DNA of 64,000 bases from CAZQQU01 sp964595625 (GTDB lineage: Bacteria > Bacteroidota > Bacteroidia > Flavobacteriales > Flavobacteriaceae), in contig CAZQQU010000001.1 in assembly GCA_964595625.1 (NCBI GenBank), positions 124,001-188,000 on the forward strand. Reading direction: 5' to 3'. The notes beneath the pieces were generated by a model, which was not told where the DNA came from, searched no databases, and worked only from the letters and a program-made list of their open reading frames with translations. Of this stretch, positions 27,789 through 35,788 are shown piece after piece (position 1 is the first letter of the stretch; each line of letters begins with the position of its first letter). A program made the translations under genes and the position numbers.

Positions 27789-29630
27789 CTACTTATTTTT
27801 TTCCATTTGGTCTTTAATGGCTTGTAGCTGTTCGTTAGCGTCACCAATGGTAGGTTTGGCTTCAGCTTCGGCTTTCTTTTGCTTTTTAACAGCTTCTTTG
27901 ACCATTTTAGCTTCTTCTTCTTTAAAGATAGACGTATGTGAAGCTACTACTCGCTTGAATTCTTTGTTAAATTCAATAATCAGGAATTCAGTAGTTTCTC
28001 CTTTTTCTAATTTACTTCCATCTTCTTTTTCTAAATGTCGAGCCGGTACAAAAGCAACTACATCGTCATTGAATTTAACGGTAGCTCCTTTGTCAACGAT
28101 TTCGTTAATCGTTCCGGTATGTTTCGTACCTAGGGCAAATTCATTCTCGTATTTATCCCAAGGATTCTCTTCGGTTTGTTTGTGTCCTAGACTTAATTTA
28201 CGTCCTTCTACATCCAATTCTAATACTACCACGTCTAGCTTGTCTCCGACATTGGTAAATTCATTAGGATGTTTGATTTTCTTAGTCCAAGACAAATCAG
28301 AGATGTATATCAATCCGTCAATACCTTCCTCCAGTTCCACAAAAACACCAAAGTTGGTAAAGTTTTTAACCACACCTACATGTTTGGAGCCCACCGGGAA
28401 TTTACTGGTGATGTCTGTCCATGGGTCAGGGGTTAATTGCTTAATACCTAATGACATTTTACGCTCATCGCGATCTAGAGTTAATATTACAGCTTCTACT
28501 TCATCACCGACGGCCACAAAATCTTGAGCACTTCGTAAGTGAGTTGACCAAGACATTTCACTTACGTGAATTAATCCTTCAACGCCATCTGCCACTTCTA
28601 TAAAGGCTCCGTAGTCTGCAATCACTACAACTTTACCTTTTACTTTATCACCTACTTGTAGGTTGCTGTCTAAGGCATCCCAAGGGTGGGATTGAAGTTG
28701 TTTTAATCCTAATTGAATTCTTGATTTATCTTCATCAAAATCAAGGATTACAACATTGATTTTTTGGTCTAATTCAACCACTTCGTTGGGGTGGTTGATT
28801 CGGCTCCAAGACAAGTCGGTGATGTGAATTAATCCATCGACACCTCCTAAATCAATAAAGACACCGTACGAAGTGATGTTTTTAACAACTCCTTCTAATA
28901 CTTGACCTTTTTCAAGTTGTCCGATGATTTCTTTTTTCTGTTCTTCAATATCGGCTTCAATTAATGCTTTGTGCGAAACTACTACATTTTTAAATTCGTG
29001 ATTAATTTTCACTACTTTAAACTCCATAGTTTTTCCTACATAGCTATCGTAATCGCGAATAGGTTTAACATCAATTTGAGAACCGGGTAAAAATGCCTCA
29101 ATACCAAATACATCTACAATCATACCGCCTTTGGTACGGCATTTTACATAGCCATTTACTATAGCACCATTATCATGAGCTTCATTTACACGATCCCAAG
29201 CTTTTATAGTACGGGCTTTACGGTGTGAAAGTACCAATTGTCCGGTACTGTCTTCTTTCACATCGATAAGAACTTCTACTTTGTCACCCACTTTTAAATC
29301 TGGGTTATAGCGAAATTCGTTTAAAGACACAACACCTTCACTTTTGGCGTTGATATCGATAATGGCATCTCGGTCCGTAATGTGAATAACTTCACCTACG
29401 ACAACTTCGTCAGTAAGTGTATCCACAAAATTTTTGGCCACTAAAGATTCAAATTCTTTTAATTTGGACTCATCTACTTCTTCAATGCCTTCTTCATAAC
29501 GATGCCAATCAAATTCTGCTAAGAATTTTTCCGGGTTTTTTTGTTGCTCCGAAAGCTCTGTTGAGTTTTGTTTTGTTGTTTCAACAGTTTCTGTTGTTTC
29601 AACTTCAGGGTTTTTGTTTTCTTCAGCCAT
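27789..29630 (-). CDS. rpsA: 30S ribosomal protein S1
   Basis: 613 residues. After an acidic N-terminal tail (about 1-60, rich in E, T and K) come six S1/OB-fold RNA-binding repeats. Typical repeat signatures are visible: VKNITSYGVFIDLGGVDGLIHITDLSW, VVIADYGAFIEVADGVEGLIHVSEMSW and VKNFTNFGVFVELEEGIDGLIYISDLSW (each cited here in part as the G-F/I-V/E-L/G-L-I-H/Y pattern). S1 binds mRNA leaders on the 30S subunit and is important where Shine-Dalgarno sequences are weak, as in Bacteroidota. The C-terminus is Lys/Glu-rich. A full promoter lies 120 bp upstream, and the leader contains an inverted repeat that could serve autoregulation. Confidence 0.97.
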   Translation of the reverse strand: MAEENKNPEVETTETVETTKQNSTELSEQQKNPEKFLAEFDWHRYEEGIEEVDESKLKEFESLVAKNFVDTLTDEVVVGEVIHITDRDAIIDINAKSEGVVSLNEFRYNPDLKVGDKVEVLIDVKEDSTGQLVLSHRKARTIKAWDRVNEAHDNGAIVNGYVKCRTKGGMIVDVFGIEAFLPGSQIDVKPIRDYDSYVGKTMEFKVVKINHEFKNVVVSHKALIEADIEEQKKEIIGQLEKGQVLEGVVKNITSYGVFIDLGGVDGLIHITDLSWSRINHPNEVVELDQKINVVILDFDEDKSRIQLGLKQLQSHPWDALDSNLQVGDKVKGKVVVIADYGAFIEVADGVEGLIHVSEMSWSTHLRSAQDFVAVGDEVEAVILTLDRDERKMSLGIKQLTPDPWTDITSKFPVGSKHVGVVKNFTNFGVFVELEEGIDGLIYISDLSWTKKIKHPNEFTNVGDKLDVVVLELDVEGRKLSLGHKQTEENPWDKYENEFALGTKHTGTINEIVDKGATVKFNDDVVAFVPARHLEKEDGSKLEKGETTEFLIIEFNKEFKRVVASHTSIFKEEEAKMVKEAVKKQKKAEAEAKPTIGDANEQLQAIKDQMEKNK

Positions 29631-29653
29631 AGCTGATTTATTTGAATTGTATC

Positions 29654-29687
29654 CTGTACTCTCAGAAAATTAACGCAAATAGTACAG
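29654..29687 (-). promoter_or_regulatory. Inverted repeat in the rpsA mRNA leader
   Basis: Perfect 7-bp arms CTGTACT / AGTACAG (29654-29660 and 29681-29687) separated by 20 nt, within the leader, 24-57 nt before the rpsA ATG. No T run follows, so it is not a terminator. A role in S1 autoregulation is an inference by analogy with other bacteria. Confidence 0.4.
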
Positions 29688-29750
29688 AAGGGTTCTACAT
29701 TTTTTATAATAAATTTCCTCTTTTATTTTCTCAAATGCGAAAAAGGAGTG

Positions 29751-29781
29751 CAAAATTACAACTTATTTTTCTAACTTTCAA
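29751..29781 (-). promoter_or_regulatory. Promoter of rpsA
   Basis: On the minus strand: -33 TTG (29781-29779) within a T-rich run, 20-nt spacer, -7 TAATTTTG (29758-29751). Predicted start near 29745, giving a leader of about 115 nt. Confidence 0.72.
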
Positions 29782-29829
29782 AAAATTATCATACTACGGA
29801 ATTTGTAGGACTTTATTTTAATAATTATG

Positions 29830-29837
29830 TACTTTTG
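29830..29837 (+). promoter_or_regulatory. -7 promoter box for 2-oxoacid dehydrogenase E1 gene
   Basis: TACTTTTG matches TAnnTTTG and is followed by GCAG. The ATG at 29827 lies across this box, so translation must start at the next in-frame ATG, 29857, about 13 nt past the predicted start site. A TTG 24 nt upstream of the box may be a weak -33. Confidence 0.55.
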
Positions 29838-29856
29838 CAGAAGTAAATTTTTTTCC

Positions 29857-32262
29857 ATGCAAACAAAAACTCAACGCAACAAACAATTATCTTTCGAAGA
29901 ATTTAAAGCAGAAGTTTTAACTGATTATAAAATAGCTGTTACTAGTCGGGAATGTAGTTTATTGGGTAGGAGAGAGGTACTCACAGGGAAAGCCAAGTTT
30001 GGAATTTTTGGAGATGGTAAGGAAGTGCCTCAGATAGCCTGGGCCAAAGCATTCAAAAAAGGTGATTGGCGCTCGGGTTACTACCGAGACCAAACTTTTA
30101 TGATGGCGATTGGTGAACTGACTATCGAACAATTTTTTGCCGGTTTGTACGGTCATAATGATATCCATTTGGAGCCGATGTCGGCCGGACGACAAATGGG
30201 GGGACATTTTGCCACACATAGTTTAAATGAAGATGGCTCATGGAAAAATTTAGCCCAACAATACAATTCGAGTGCCGATATTTCACCTACCGCCGGCCAG
30301 ATGCCTCGGTTATTGGGTCTAGCTCAAGCATCTAAAATTTTTAGAGAAGTTCAAGGCATTGATACTACCTTGTTTTCTAATCAAGGTAATGAAGTGGCTT
30401 GGGGTACCATCGGTAATGCCAGTACCAGTGAAGGATTATTTTGGGAAACCATTAATGCTGCTGGCGTTTTGCAAGTGCCTATGGTGATGAGTATTTGGGA
30501 CGACGAATACGGTATTTCAGTGCATGCCAGATACCAAACCACCAAAGAAAATATCTCCGCTATATTAAGCGGGTTTCAAACCGATGAATTTGGTACTGGA
30601 TTTGAAATTTTTAAAGTCAATGGGTGGGATTATCCGACCTTGATTGAAACTTATCAAAAGGCCGCCCAAATAGCCCGCGAAAAACATACTCCTGTACTGA
30701 TTCATGTGGTGGAATTAACCCAACCTCAAGGACATTCGACTTCTGGTTCCCATGAAAGATATAAAGATGCTAATCGACTGGCTTGGGAGGCAGAAAAAGA
30801 TTGTAACCACCAAATGCGTTTGTGGATGTTAGCTAACAATATAGCAACCGAGGAAGAATTAAGTGAGATTGAAGATGAGATAAAAAAACAGGTTAGAGAA
30901 GCTAAAAATAAAGCATGGAAAGCTTTCCTAACACCTCAAAAGGAGGAACAAAACGATTTAATTGCCCTGTTAGATGCTGCTGAAAAAGCAAGTAACCAAG
31001 GAGCTTTTATAGCAAAAATTAAAAATGACCTAAAGGAAATCAAAGAGCCCATTCGAAAAGAAATTTTGGTAGCAGCTCGAAAAACTCTTCGTTTGTTATA
31101 CGGAGAAAACCTACCGGTGAAAGCGCAACTACAACAGTGGATTTCCAATTATTTTGATAAAATTCAACCCAAGTTTAGTAGCCATTTATTTAGTGAATCT
31201 CGTTTCTCTGCTTTAGAAGTTACTGAAATAAAACCTCAATACGATGCGGATTCAGAAGAAGTAGACGGTAGAGTCGTTTTACGTGACAATTTTGATGCGC
31301 TTTTTGCAAAATATCCGGAAGTACTCATCTTTGGAGAAGATAGTGGCCATATAGGCGACGTCAACCAAGGGTTGGAAGGATTGCAAGAAAAGTATGGTGA
31401 GCTACGTGTAGCCGATGCCGGTATTCGTGAGGCCACTATATTAGGTCAAGGAATTGGCATGGCAATGCGGGGACTACGGCCTATCGCCGAAATTCAATAC
31501 TTGGATTATCTACTCTATGCCCTACAAATTATGAGTGACGATTTGGCCTGTGTGCGGTATCGTACATTCGGTAAACAAAAATCACCTTTAATTGTTCGTA
31601 CTCGCGGACATCGTTTGGAAGGAATCTGGCACAGTGGTTCTCCGATGGGGGGGATTATTAATTTGATACGCGGTATTCATGTGCTGGTTCCCAGAAATAT
31701 GACCAAAGCAGCTGGTTTTTATAACACCTTGCTAGCAGCGGATGAACCCGGGCTCATAGTGGAATGTCTGAACGGGTATCGATTAAAAGAAAAACTGCCT
31801 AAAAATTTAGGCGAATTCCGGGTACCTATTGGTGTGGTTGAAACCGTTAAAGAAGGTACCGATATTACCTTAGTTTCCTATGGTTCAACTTTGCGATTGG
31901 TTGAAGAGGCAGCGAAAGAATTACTCGCCTTACAAATTGATGCTGAAGTAATTGATATTCAATCACTATTGCCCTTTGACTTAAATCATGATATAGTAAA
32001 AAGTGTGGCTAAAACCAATCGATTATTGGTAATTGATGAGGACGTTCCAGGTGGGGCATCGGCTTATATTTTACAACAAATAGTAGATGTCCAAAACGCT
32101 TACCGATATTTGGATAGTAAACCTGAGACTTTGGCTGCTAAACCCCATAGACCGGCTTATAGTACCGATGGAGATTATTTCTCAAAACCTTCTATAGAAG
32201 ATATAGTTGAAAAGGTGTATGCGATGCTTCGCGAAAGCAATCCTCAGAAGTATCCTCTATAA
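29857..32262 (+). CDS. Fused 2-oxoacid dehydrogenase E1 component (alpha and beta subunits)
   Basis: 801 residues from ATG 29857. The N-terminal half is an E1-alpha thiamine-diphosphate domain (RSGYYRDQTFMMAIG, AGRQMGGHF, FSNQGNEVAWGTIGNASTSEG, SIWDDEYGIS). The C-terminal half from about 470 is the E1-beta domain (FGEDSG, RVADAGIREATILGQGIGMA, QYLDYL, the transketolase C-terminal VSYGSTLR and LLVIDEDVPGGA). It should oxidatively decarboxylate pyruvate or branched-chain 2-oxoacids and pass the acyl group to a lipoyl E2. The fused form is common in Flavobacteriia; the sequence alone does not decide between pyruvate and branched-chain substrates. No E2 or E3 gene is adjacent, so partners are encoded elsewhere. 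Confidence 0.9.
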   Translation: MQTKTQRNKQLSFEEFKAEVLTDYKIAVTSRECSLLGRREVLTGKAKFGIFGDGKEVPQIAWAKAFKKGDWRSGYYRDQTFMMAIGELTIEQFFAGLYGHNDIHLEPMSAGRQMGGHFATHSLNEDGSWKNLAQQYNSSADISPTAGQMPRLLGLAQASKIFREVQGIDTTLFSNQGNEVAWGTIGNASTSEGLFWETINAAGVLQVPMVMSIWDDEYGISVHARYQTTKENISAILSGFQTDEFGTGFEIFKVNGWDYPTLIETYQKAAQIAREKHTPVLIHVVELTQPQGHSTSGSHERYKDANRLAWEAEKDCNHQMRLWMLANNIATEEELSEIEDEIKKQVREAKNKAWKAFLTPQKEEQNDLIALLDAAEKASNQGAFIAKIKNDLKEIKEPIRKEILVAARKTLRLLYGENLPVKAQLQQWISNYFDKIQPKFSSHLFSESRFSALEVTEIKPQYDADSEEVDGRVVLRDNFDALFAKYPEVLIFGEDSGHIGDVNQGLEGLQEKYGELRVADAGIREATILGQGIGMAMRGLRPIAEIQYLDYLLYALQIMSDDLACVRYRTFGKQKSPLIVRTRGHRLEGIWHSGSPMGGIINLIRGIHVLVPRNMTKAAGFYNTLLAADEPGLIVECLNGYRLKEKLPKNLGEFRVPIGVVETVKEGTDITLVSYGSTLRLVEEAAKELLALQIDAEVIDIQSLLPFDLNHDIVKSVAKTNRLLVIDEDVPGGASAYILQQIVDVQNAYRYLDSKPETLAAKPHRPAYSTDGDYFSKPSIEDIVEKVYAMLRESNPQKYPL

Positions 32263-32292
32263 AATTGTTGGAAGCTGTTTACTAAAAAATTT

Positions 32293-32327
32293 CAAATGTC
32301 TGTGAAATGGCTATTCACACACATTTG
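32293..32327 (+). terminator. Probable terminator after E1 gene
   Basis: Interrupted hairpin CAAATGT-c-TGTGAA / TTCACA-c-ACATTTG with a 7-nt loop and one C-C mismatch, followed by TTTACATTTAT. It is 31 bp past the E1 stop. The T run is short, so termination strength is uncertain. Confidence 0.5.
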
Positions 32328-32385
32328 TTTACATTTATAACTAAAAAGTTGTACATTAGTTTCTATATTAGAATTTATGTAGTAA

Positions 32386-33585
32386 ATGGCAAAGAAAATT
32401 ACTCCTTTTAGTGCGGCACAATTAATTCCGAAGGAGGAAGTATTGGAAATTCAAAAATCCAGTAGCCAACTTTTTATAGGAATTCCCAAAGAAATTTATT
32501 ACCAAGAAAAACGCATTTGTTTAACCCCCGATGCCGTCTCGGGTTTAACCGCCTTGGGTCATCAAATTCTTATTGAAAGTGGTGCCGGTTTGGGCGCAGG
32601 ATATACCGATAATCTGTATTCCGAAGCTGGAGCGACCATAACGAATGATACCAAAAAGGTATTTGCCTGCCCCTTAGTACTCAAAGTGGAACCACCCACT
32701 ATAGAAGAAATTGAATTCATGAAGCCCAATACGGTGTTGGTGTCAGCTATTCAATTAAAGACCAGACAGAAAAATTATTTTGATGCTTTGGCCAAAAAGA
32801 AAATTACCGCTTTAGCCTTTGAATTCCTTCAAAATGAAGACGGTGAATATCCAGCTACTAACGCACAGAGTGAAATTGCCGGCACTGCCTCGGTTCTTAT
32901 TGCGGCCGAATTAATGGTCAACAACAAAAATGGTAATGGATTAATGTTTGGTAACATCAGTGGTGTACCTCCGGTGGATGTAGTGATTATTGGGGCAGGA
33001 ACGGTGGGCGAATTTGCCGCACGATCGGCTTTAGGCTTGGGAGCTAATATCAAGGTTTTTGACAACAACATTACCCGTCTTCGAAAATTACAAACCAATT
33101 TAGGCCGTGTTTTTTATACTTCGACCATTCAATCTAAAAACTTACTTAAAGCACTTAAACGCTGTGATGTAGCAATTGGTGCTCTGCGTGGCGACAACCG
33201 GGCTCCGGTGGTGGTAACTAAAACCATGGTCGAAAACATGAAAAAAGGAGCAGTCATTATTGATGTAAGTATCGATATGGGCGGTTGTTTCGAAACTTCT
33301 GAAATGACTACCCACGATCAGCCGGTCTTAGTAAAAAATGGAGTGCTTCACTACGGAGTACCTAATATACCGGCTCGCTATCCCAAAACCTCTTCAATTT
33401 CGATTAGTAATATTTTTACACCGTATTTATTAGAAATTGCCGAGCACGGCGGCGTTGAAAATACCATCCGATTTAATAATGGATTAAAAAATGGTTTGTA
33501 CTTTTACCGTGGTATTTTGACTAGTAAACAGGTGTCAGATTGGTTTAGTATGCCTTATAGTGATATTAATTTGTTGATTTTTTGA
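32386..33585 (+). CDS. ald: Alanine dehydrogenase
   Basis: 399 residues, AlaDH/PNT family. It interconverts L-alanine with pyruvate and ammonium using NAD. The N-terminal catalytic domain has FIGIPKEIYYQEKRICLTP at about 27-45 and the ESGAGLGAGYTD motif at about 63-74. The Rossmann domain has VVIIGAGTVGEFAARSALGLGA at about 200-220, followed by DVSIDMGGCFETS. This is a longer Bacteroidota-type member with about 25 extra N-terminal residues compared with classical Ald. It might be annotated as the NAD(P) transhydrogenase alpha N-domain, but there is no adjacent transhydrogenase gene. The DUF4258 gene follows after 9 bp. Confidence 0.88.
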   Translation: MAKKITPFSAAQLIPKEEVLEIQKSSSQLFIGIPKEIYYQEKRICLTPDAVSGLTALGHQILIESGAGLGAGYTDNLYSEAGATITNDTKKVFACPLVLKVEPPTIEEIEFMKPNTVLVSAIQLKTRQKNYFDALAKKKITALAFEFLQNEDGEYPATNAQSEIAGTASVLIAAELMVNNKNGNGLMFGNISGVPPVDVVIIGAGTVGEFAARSALGLGANIKVFDNNITRLRKLQTNLGRVFYTSTIQSKNLLKALKRCDVAIGALRGDNRAPVVVTKTMVENMKKGAVIIDVSIDMGGCFETSEMTTHDQPVLVKNGVLHYGVPNIPARYPKTSSISISNIFTPYLLEIAEHGGVENTIRFNNGLKNGLYFYRGILTSKQVSDWFSMPYSDINLLIF

Positions 33586-33594
33586 TCTTTATAA

Positions 33595-33972
33595 ATGAAA
33601 TTTATTCACCGATTAGCCTATTATTTAGGTGGGTTTTCTATTGGATTGGTTATCCTTCTTTTTATTTTAAATAAGAAAGAGGCTTCTTGTGATTATACGC
33701 CCGGAGCTCGTGTTAAAAAAAATATTAGTATAAAACCCAAGGTTTTTTCAGAAGATGCCATGCGGTTTTTAGCGGAAAATAGATTGGATACTACCCAAAT
33801 TTTTGAAATGATTTCCTACGGAAAAGTAGATTTTTCTGAAAGTAAAACCCGAGAAGAAATCTGTAATCAATATACATTGTACAGTCGGTATCAAGACGAT
33901 AATATCAAGATTTTAGTACATAACTGCCCCGATACAGCAAAGATTGTTTCACTCTCTCGAAAACCTCGTTAA
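33595..33972 (+). CDS. DUF4258-like small membrane-anchored protein
   Basis: 125 residues. One N-terminal hydrophobic segment (about 7-24) is followed by a small soluble domain with MRFLAENRLDTTQIFEMISYGKVDF and a C-terminal DNIKILVHNCPDTAKIVSL. The helix-then-beta-hairpin pattern matches my memory of DUF4258 proteins found after alanine dehydrogenase in Flavobacteriaceae. Function unknown. It starts 9 bp after ald and is presumably cotranscribed. Confidence 0.7.
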   Translation: MKFIHRLAYYLGGFSIGLVILLFILNKKEASCDYTPGARVKKNISIKPKVFSEDAMRFLAENRLDTTQIFEMISYGKVDFSESKTREEICNQYTLYSRYQDDNIKILVHNCPDTAKIVSLSRKPR

Positions 33973-34026
33973 TTATTTTAGAGTTAATTCCTGGTTTTGT
34001 ATAGTAGGGTGATATCAACGTCATCC

Positions 34027-34065
34027 AAAAAAAACCGGTATAGAAGAACCTATCTCCCATACCGG
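34027..34065 (-). terminator. Terminator of gapA
   Basis: Stem CCGGTAT / ATACCGG (34035-34041 with 34059-34065); on the minus strand the second arm runs directly into eight T residues. It is about 130 bp downstream of the GAPDH stop, and the 3' region before it holds no gene. Confidence 0.75.
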
Positions 34066-34194
34066 AATAGTAAAATTTATTTTATCCAAAAAAATTTCCT
34101 TTACAGCAAATGGTTGTTGAAGTAGCGTAAGGCTGATTATAATATAGTTTACCTATACAATCAACATTTTAGCACAAGCAGCTACTACCTTCCC

Positions 34195-35643
34195 TTAATA
34201 GTAGGTATATCTTCTCACTTGAGCCACGTATTTGGCCAATCGAATTACTTGGTGGCTATAACCGTACTCGTTATCGTACCACACATATAACACAATACCA
34301 TTACCATTAGTATTGACTATGGTAGCGTTGCTGTCGTAAATAGCTGGTGCCGATGCTCCCACGATATCACTAGAAACTAATTCGTTGTTTAACGAATATT
34401 TGATTTGTTCGACCAATTCACCTTCTAAGGCGAATTTTTTAACAGCTTCATTTACTTCTTCAACCGTAACCTTTTTGTTGATTTCTAAACTCAACACGGC
34501 TAACGAACCATTCGGAACAGGTACACGAATGGCATTTGAAGTCAACTTTCCGGCTAAATTAGGCAACGCCTTTGCGACCGCCGATCCAGCCCCCGTTTCA
34601 GTAATAACCATATTTAAGGCAGCAGCTCGGCCCCGGCGGTATTTTTTATGCATATTATCCACCAAGTTTTGATCGTTGGTATAGGCATGGATGGTTTCTA
34701 AATGTCCTTGTACTATTCCAAACGAATCATCAATAGCTTTTAAAATCGGAGTGATGGCATTGGTAGTACAAGAGGCCGCCGAGTAAATAGCTATTTTCTC
34801 AGGGTCGTATTCCTTATGATTTACACCGTGTACGATATTTGGAACTCCTTTTCCAGGTGCGGTTAATAATACTTTAGAAGCCCCTTTCGATTGTAAATGG
34901 CGGCTTAGGGCTGCCTCGTCTCTAAACGCTCCGGTATTATCAATAACTAGTGCATCATGAATTCCATAAGCGGTATAGTCAATTTCTTCCGGATTGTTTG
35001 CTGAAATTATATAAACCGTAGTCCCGTTAATTATCAGGGCTTTGTTTTCTTCATCTATGTGTACAGTACCTTGAAAATCACCATGAACCGAATCATATTT
35101 TAATAAAGAAGCTCTTTTTTCTAATAAAGTTTTATTGATATCGTCCCGGGTAACGATGGCTCTCAATCGCAATTGGTTGCCTTTTCCAGTACGAGCCATT
35201 AATTCACGCGCTAATAATCGACCAATTCGGCCAAAACCATACAATACTACATCTTTGGGGGTATGCGTTTTGACAAGCGTAGCATCTTTTAATTTATCGG
35301 TTACAAAAGCTAATGCATCGTTGTATTTATCGTCCTCCAGATGGTACTCATAGGTCAATTTACCAATGTCAATTTTGGCTGGGGGTAAGTTGATTTGTTT
35401 GAGTGCTTGCGCAATTTCGGTAGTGTCAAAAATTGAAATGGGTTTTTGAACAAACTCGGCTGCGTACTCGTGAAGATTTAAAATTTCACTGACTGATTTG
35501 TCAATAAGCTGGTTTCTAAAAAAAACCAGTTCTACTGTTTTATCATACCATAAATCGTTTACGATTTTGATGAATTCGACAGAGGCACGTCTTCGATCCA
35601 CCTGAAAGGATAACTCTTTTTCATAAACTTCTTGTTGGCTCAT
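34195..35643 (-). CDS. gapA: Glyceraldehyde-3-phosphate dehydrogenase, long form
   Basis: 482 residues, compared with about 335 for the usual enzyme. The catalytic core begins at about residue 128 with the NAD-binding motif YGFGRIGRLLARELM. The catalytic cysteine is in SAASCTTNAITP, and the phosphate-binding and C-terminal NAD-contact motifs (NMVITETGAGSAVAKALP, WYDNEYGYSHQV) are present. The first 125 residues (ELSFQVDRRRASVEFIKI and onward) are a helical extension typical of one of the two GAPDH types in Bacteroidota. It interconverts GAP and 1,3-bisphosphoglycerate; whether the form is glycolytic or gluconeogenic cannot be told here. Confidence 0.93.
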   Translation of the reverse strand: MSQQEVYEKELSFQVDRRRASVEFIKIVNDLWYDKTVELVFFRNQLIDKSVSEILNLHEYAAEFVQKPISIFDTTEIAQALKQINLPPAKIDIGKLTYEYHLEDDKYNDALAFVTDKLKDATLVKTHTPKDVVLYGFGRIGRLLARELMARTGKGNQLRLRAIVTRDDINKTLLEKRASLLKYDSVHGDFQGTVHIDEENKALIINGTTVYIISANNPEEIDYTAYGIHDALVIDNTGAFRDEAALSRHLQSKGASKVLLTAPGKGVPNIVHGVNHKEYDPEKIAIYSAASCTTNAITPILKAIDDSFGIVQGHLETIHAYTNDQNLVDNMHKKYRRGRAAALNMVITETGAGSAVAKALPNLAGKLTSNAIRVPVPNGSLAVLSLEINKKVTVEEVNEAVKKFALEGELVEQIKYSLNNELVSSDIVGASAPAIYDSNATIVNTNGNGIVLYVWYDNEYGYSHQVIRLAKYVAQVRRYTYY

Positions 35644-35686
35644 AGCGATGTAAAATTGAGAGGTTTTAAAATGATTAAATTTTTTG

Positions 35687-35694
35687 CAAAATTA
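35687..35694 (-). promoter_or_regulatory. -7 promoter box for gapA
   Basis: Minus-strand TAATTTTG followed by C matches TAnnTTTG, 43 nt before the gapA ATG at 35643. No good -33 TTG at 20 nt. Confidence 0.5.
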
Positions 35695-35736
35695 GTCATT
35701 TCAAATGGTTTAGTAAAGGGTATTGCTAAAAATAAA

Positions 35737-35764
35737 AATCCCTCAAACAATCATTTGAGGGATT
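35737..35764 (-). terminator. Terminator of Deg-type protease gene
   Basis: Stem AATCCCTCAAA / TTTGAGGGATT with a 6-nt loop, followed on the minus strand by TTTATTTTTAG. It is 24 bp past the stop at 35789. Confidence 0.85.
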
Positions 35765-35788
35765 ATAAAAATACCTTTAAAATACATT

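Noticed and set aside
27817..28527. 236-codon plus-strand open frame
   Set aside because: It lies entirely antisense to rpsA, reads as a Ser/Thr/Pro-rich low-complexity protein, and has no promoter box. The S1 repeats on the other strand fully explain the sequence.
33973..34194. Possible small gene between DUF4258 and gapA
   Set aside because: Frames on both strands are interrupted every few codons. The only structure is the gapA terminator.
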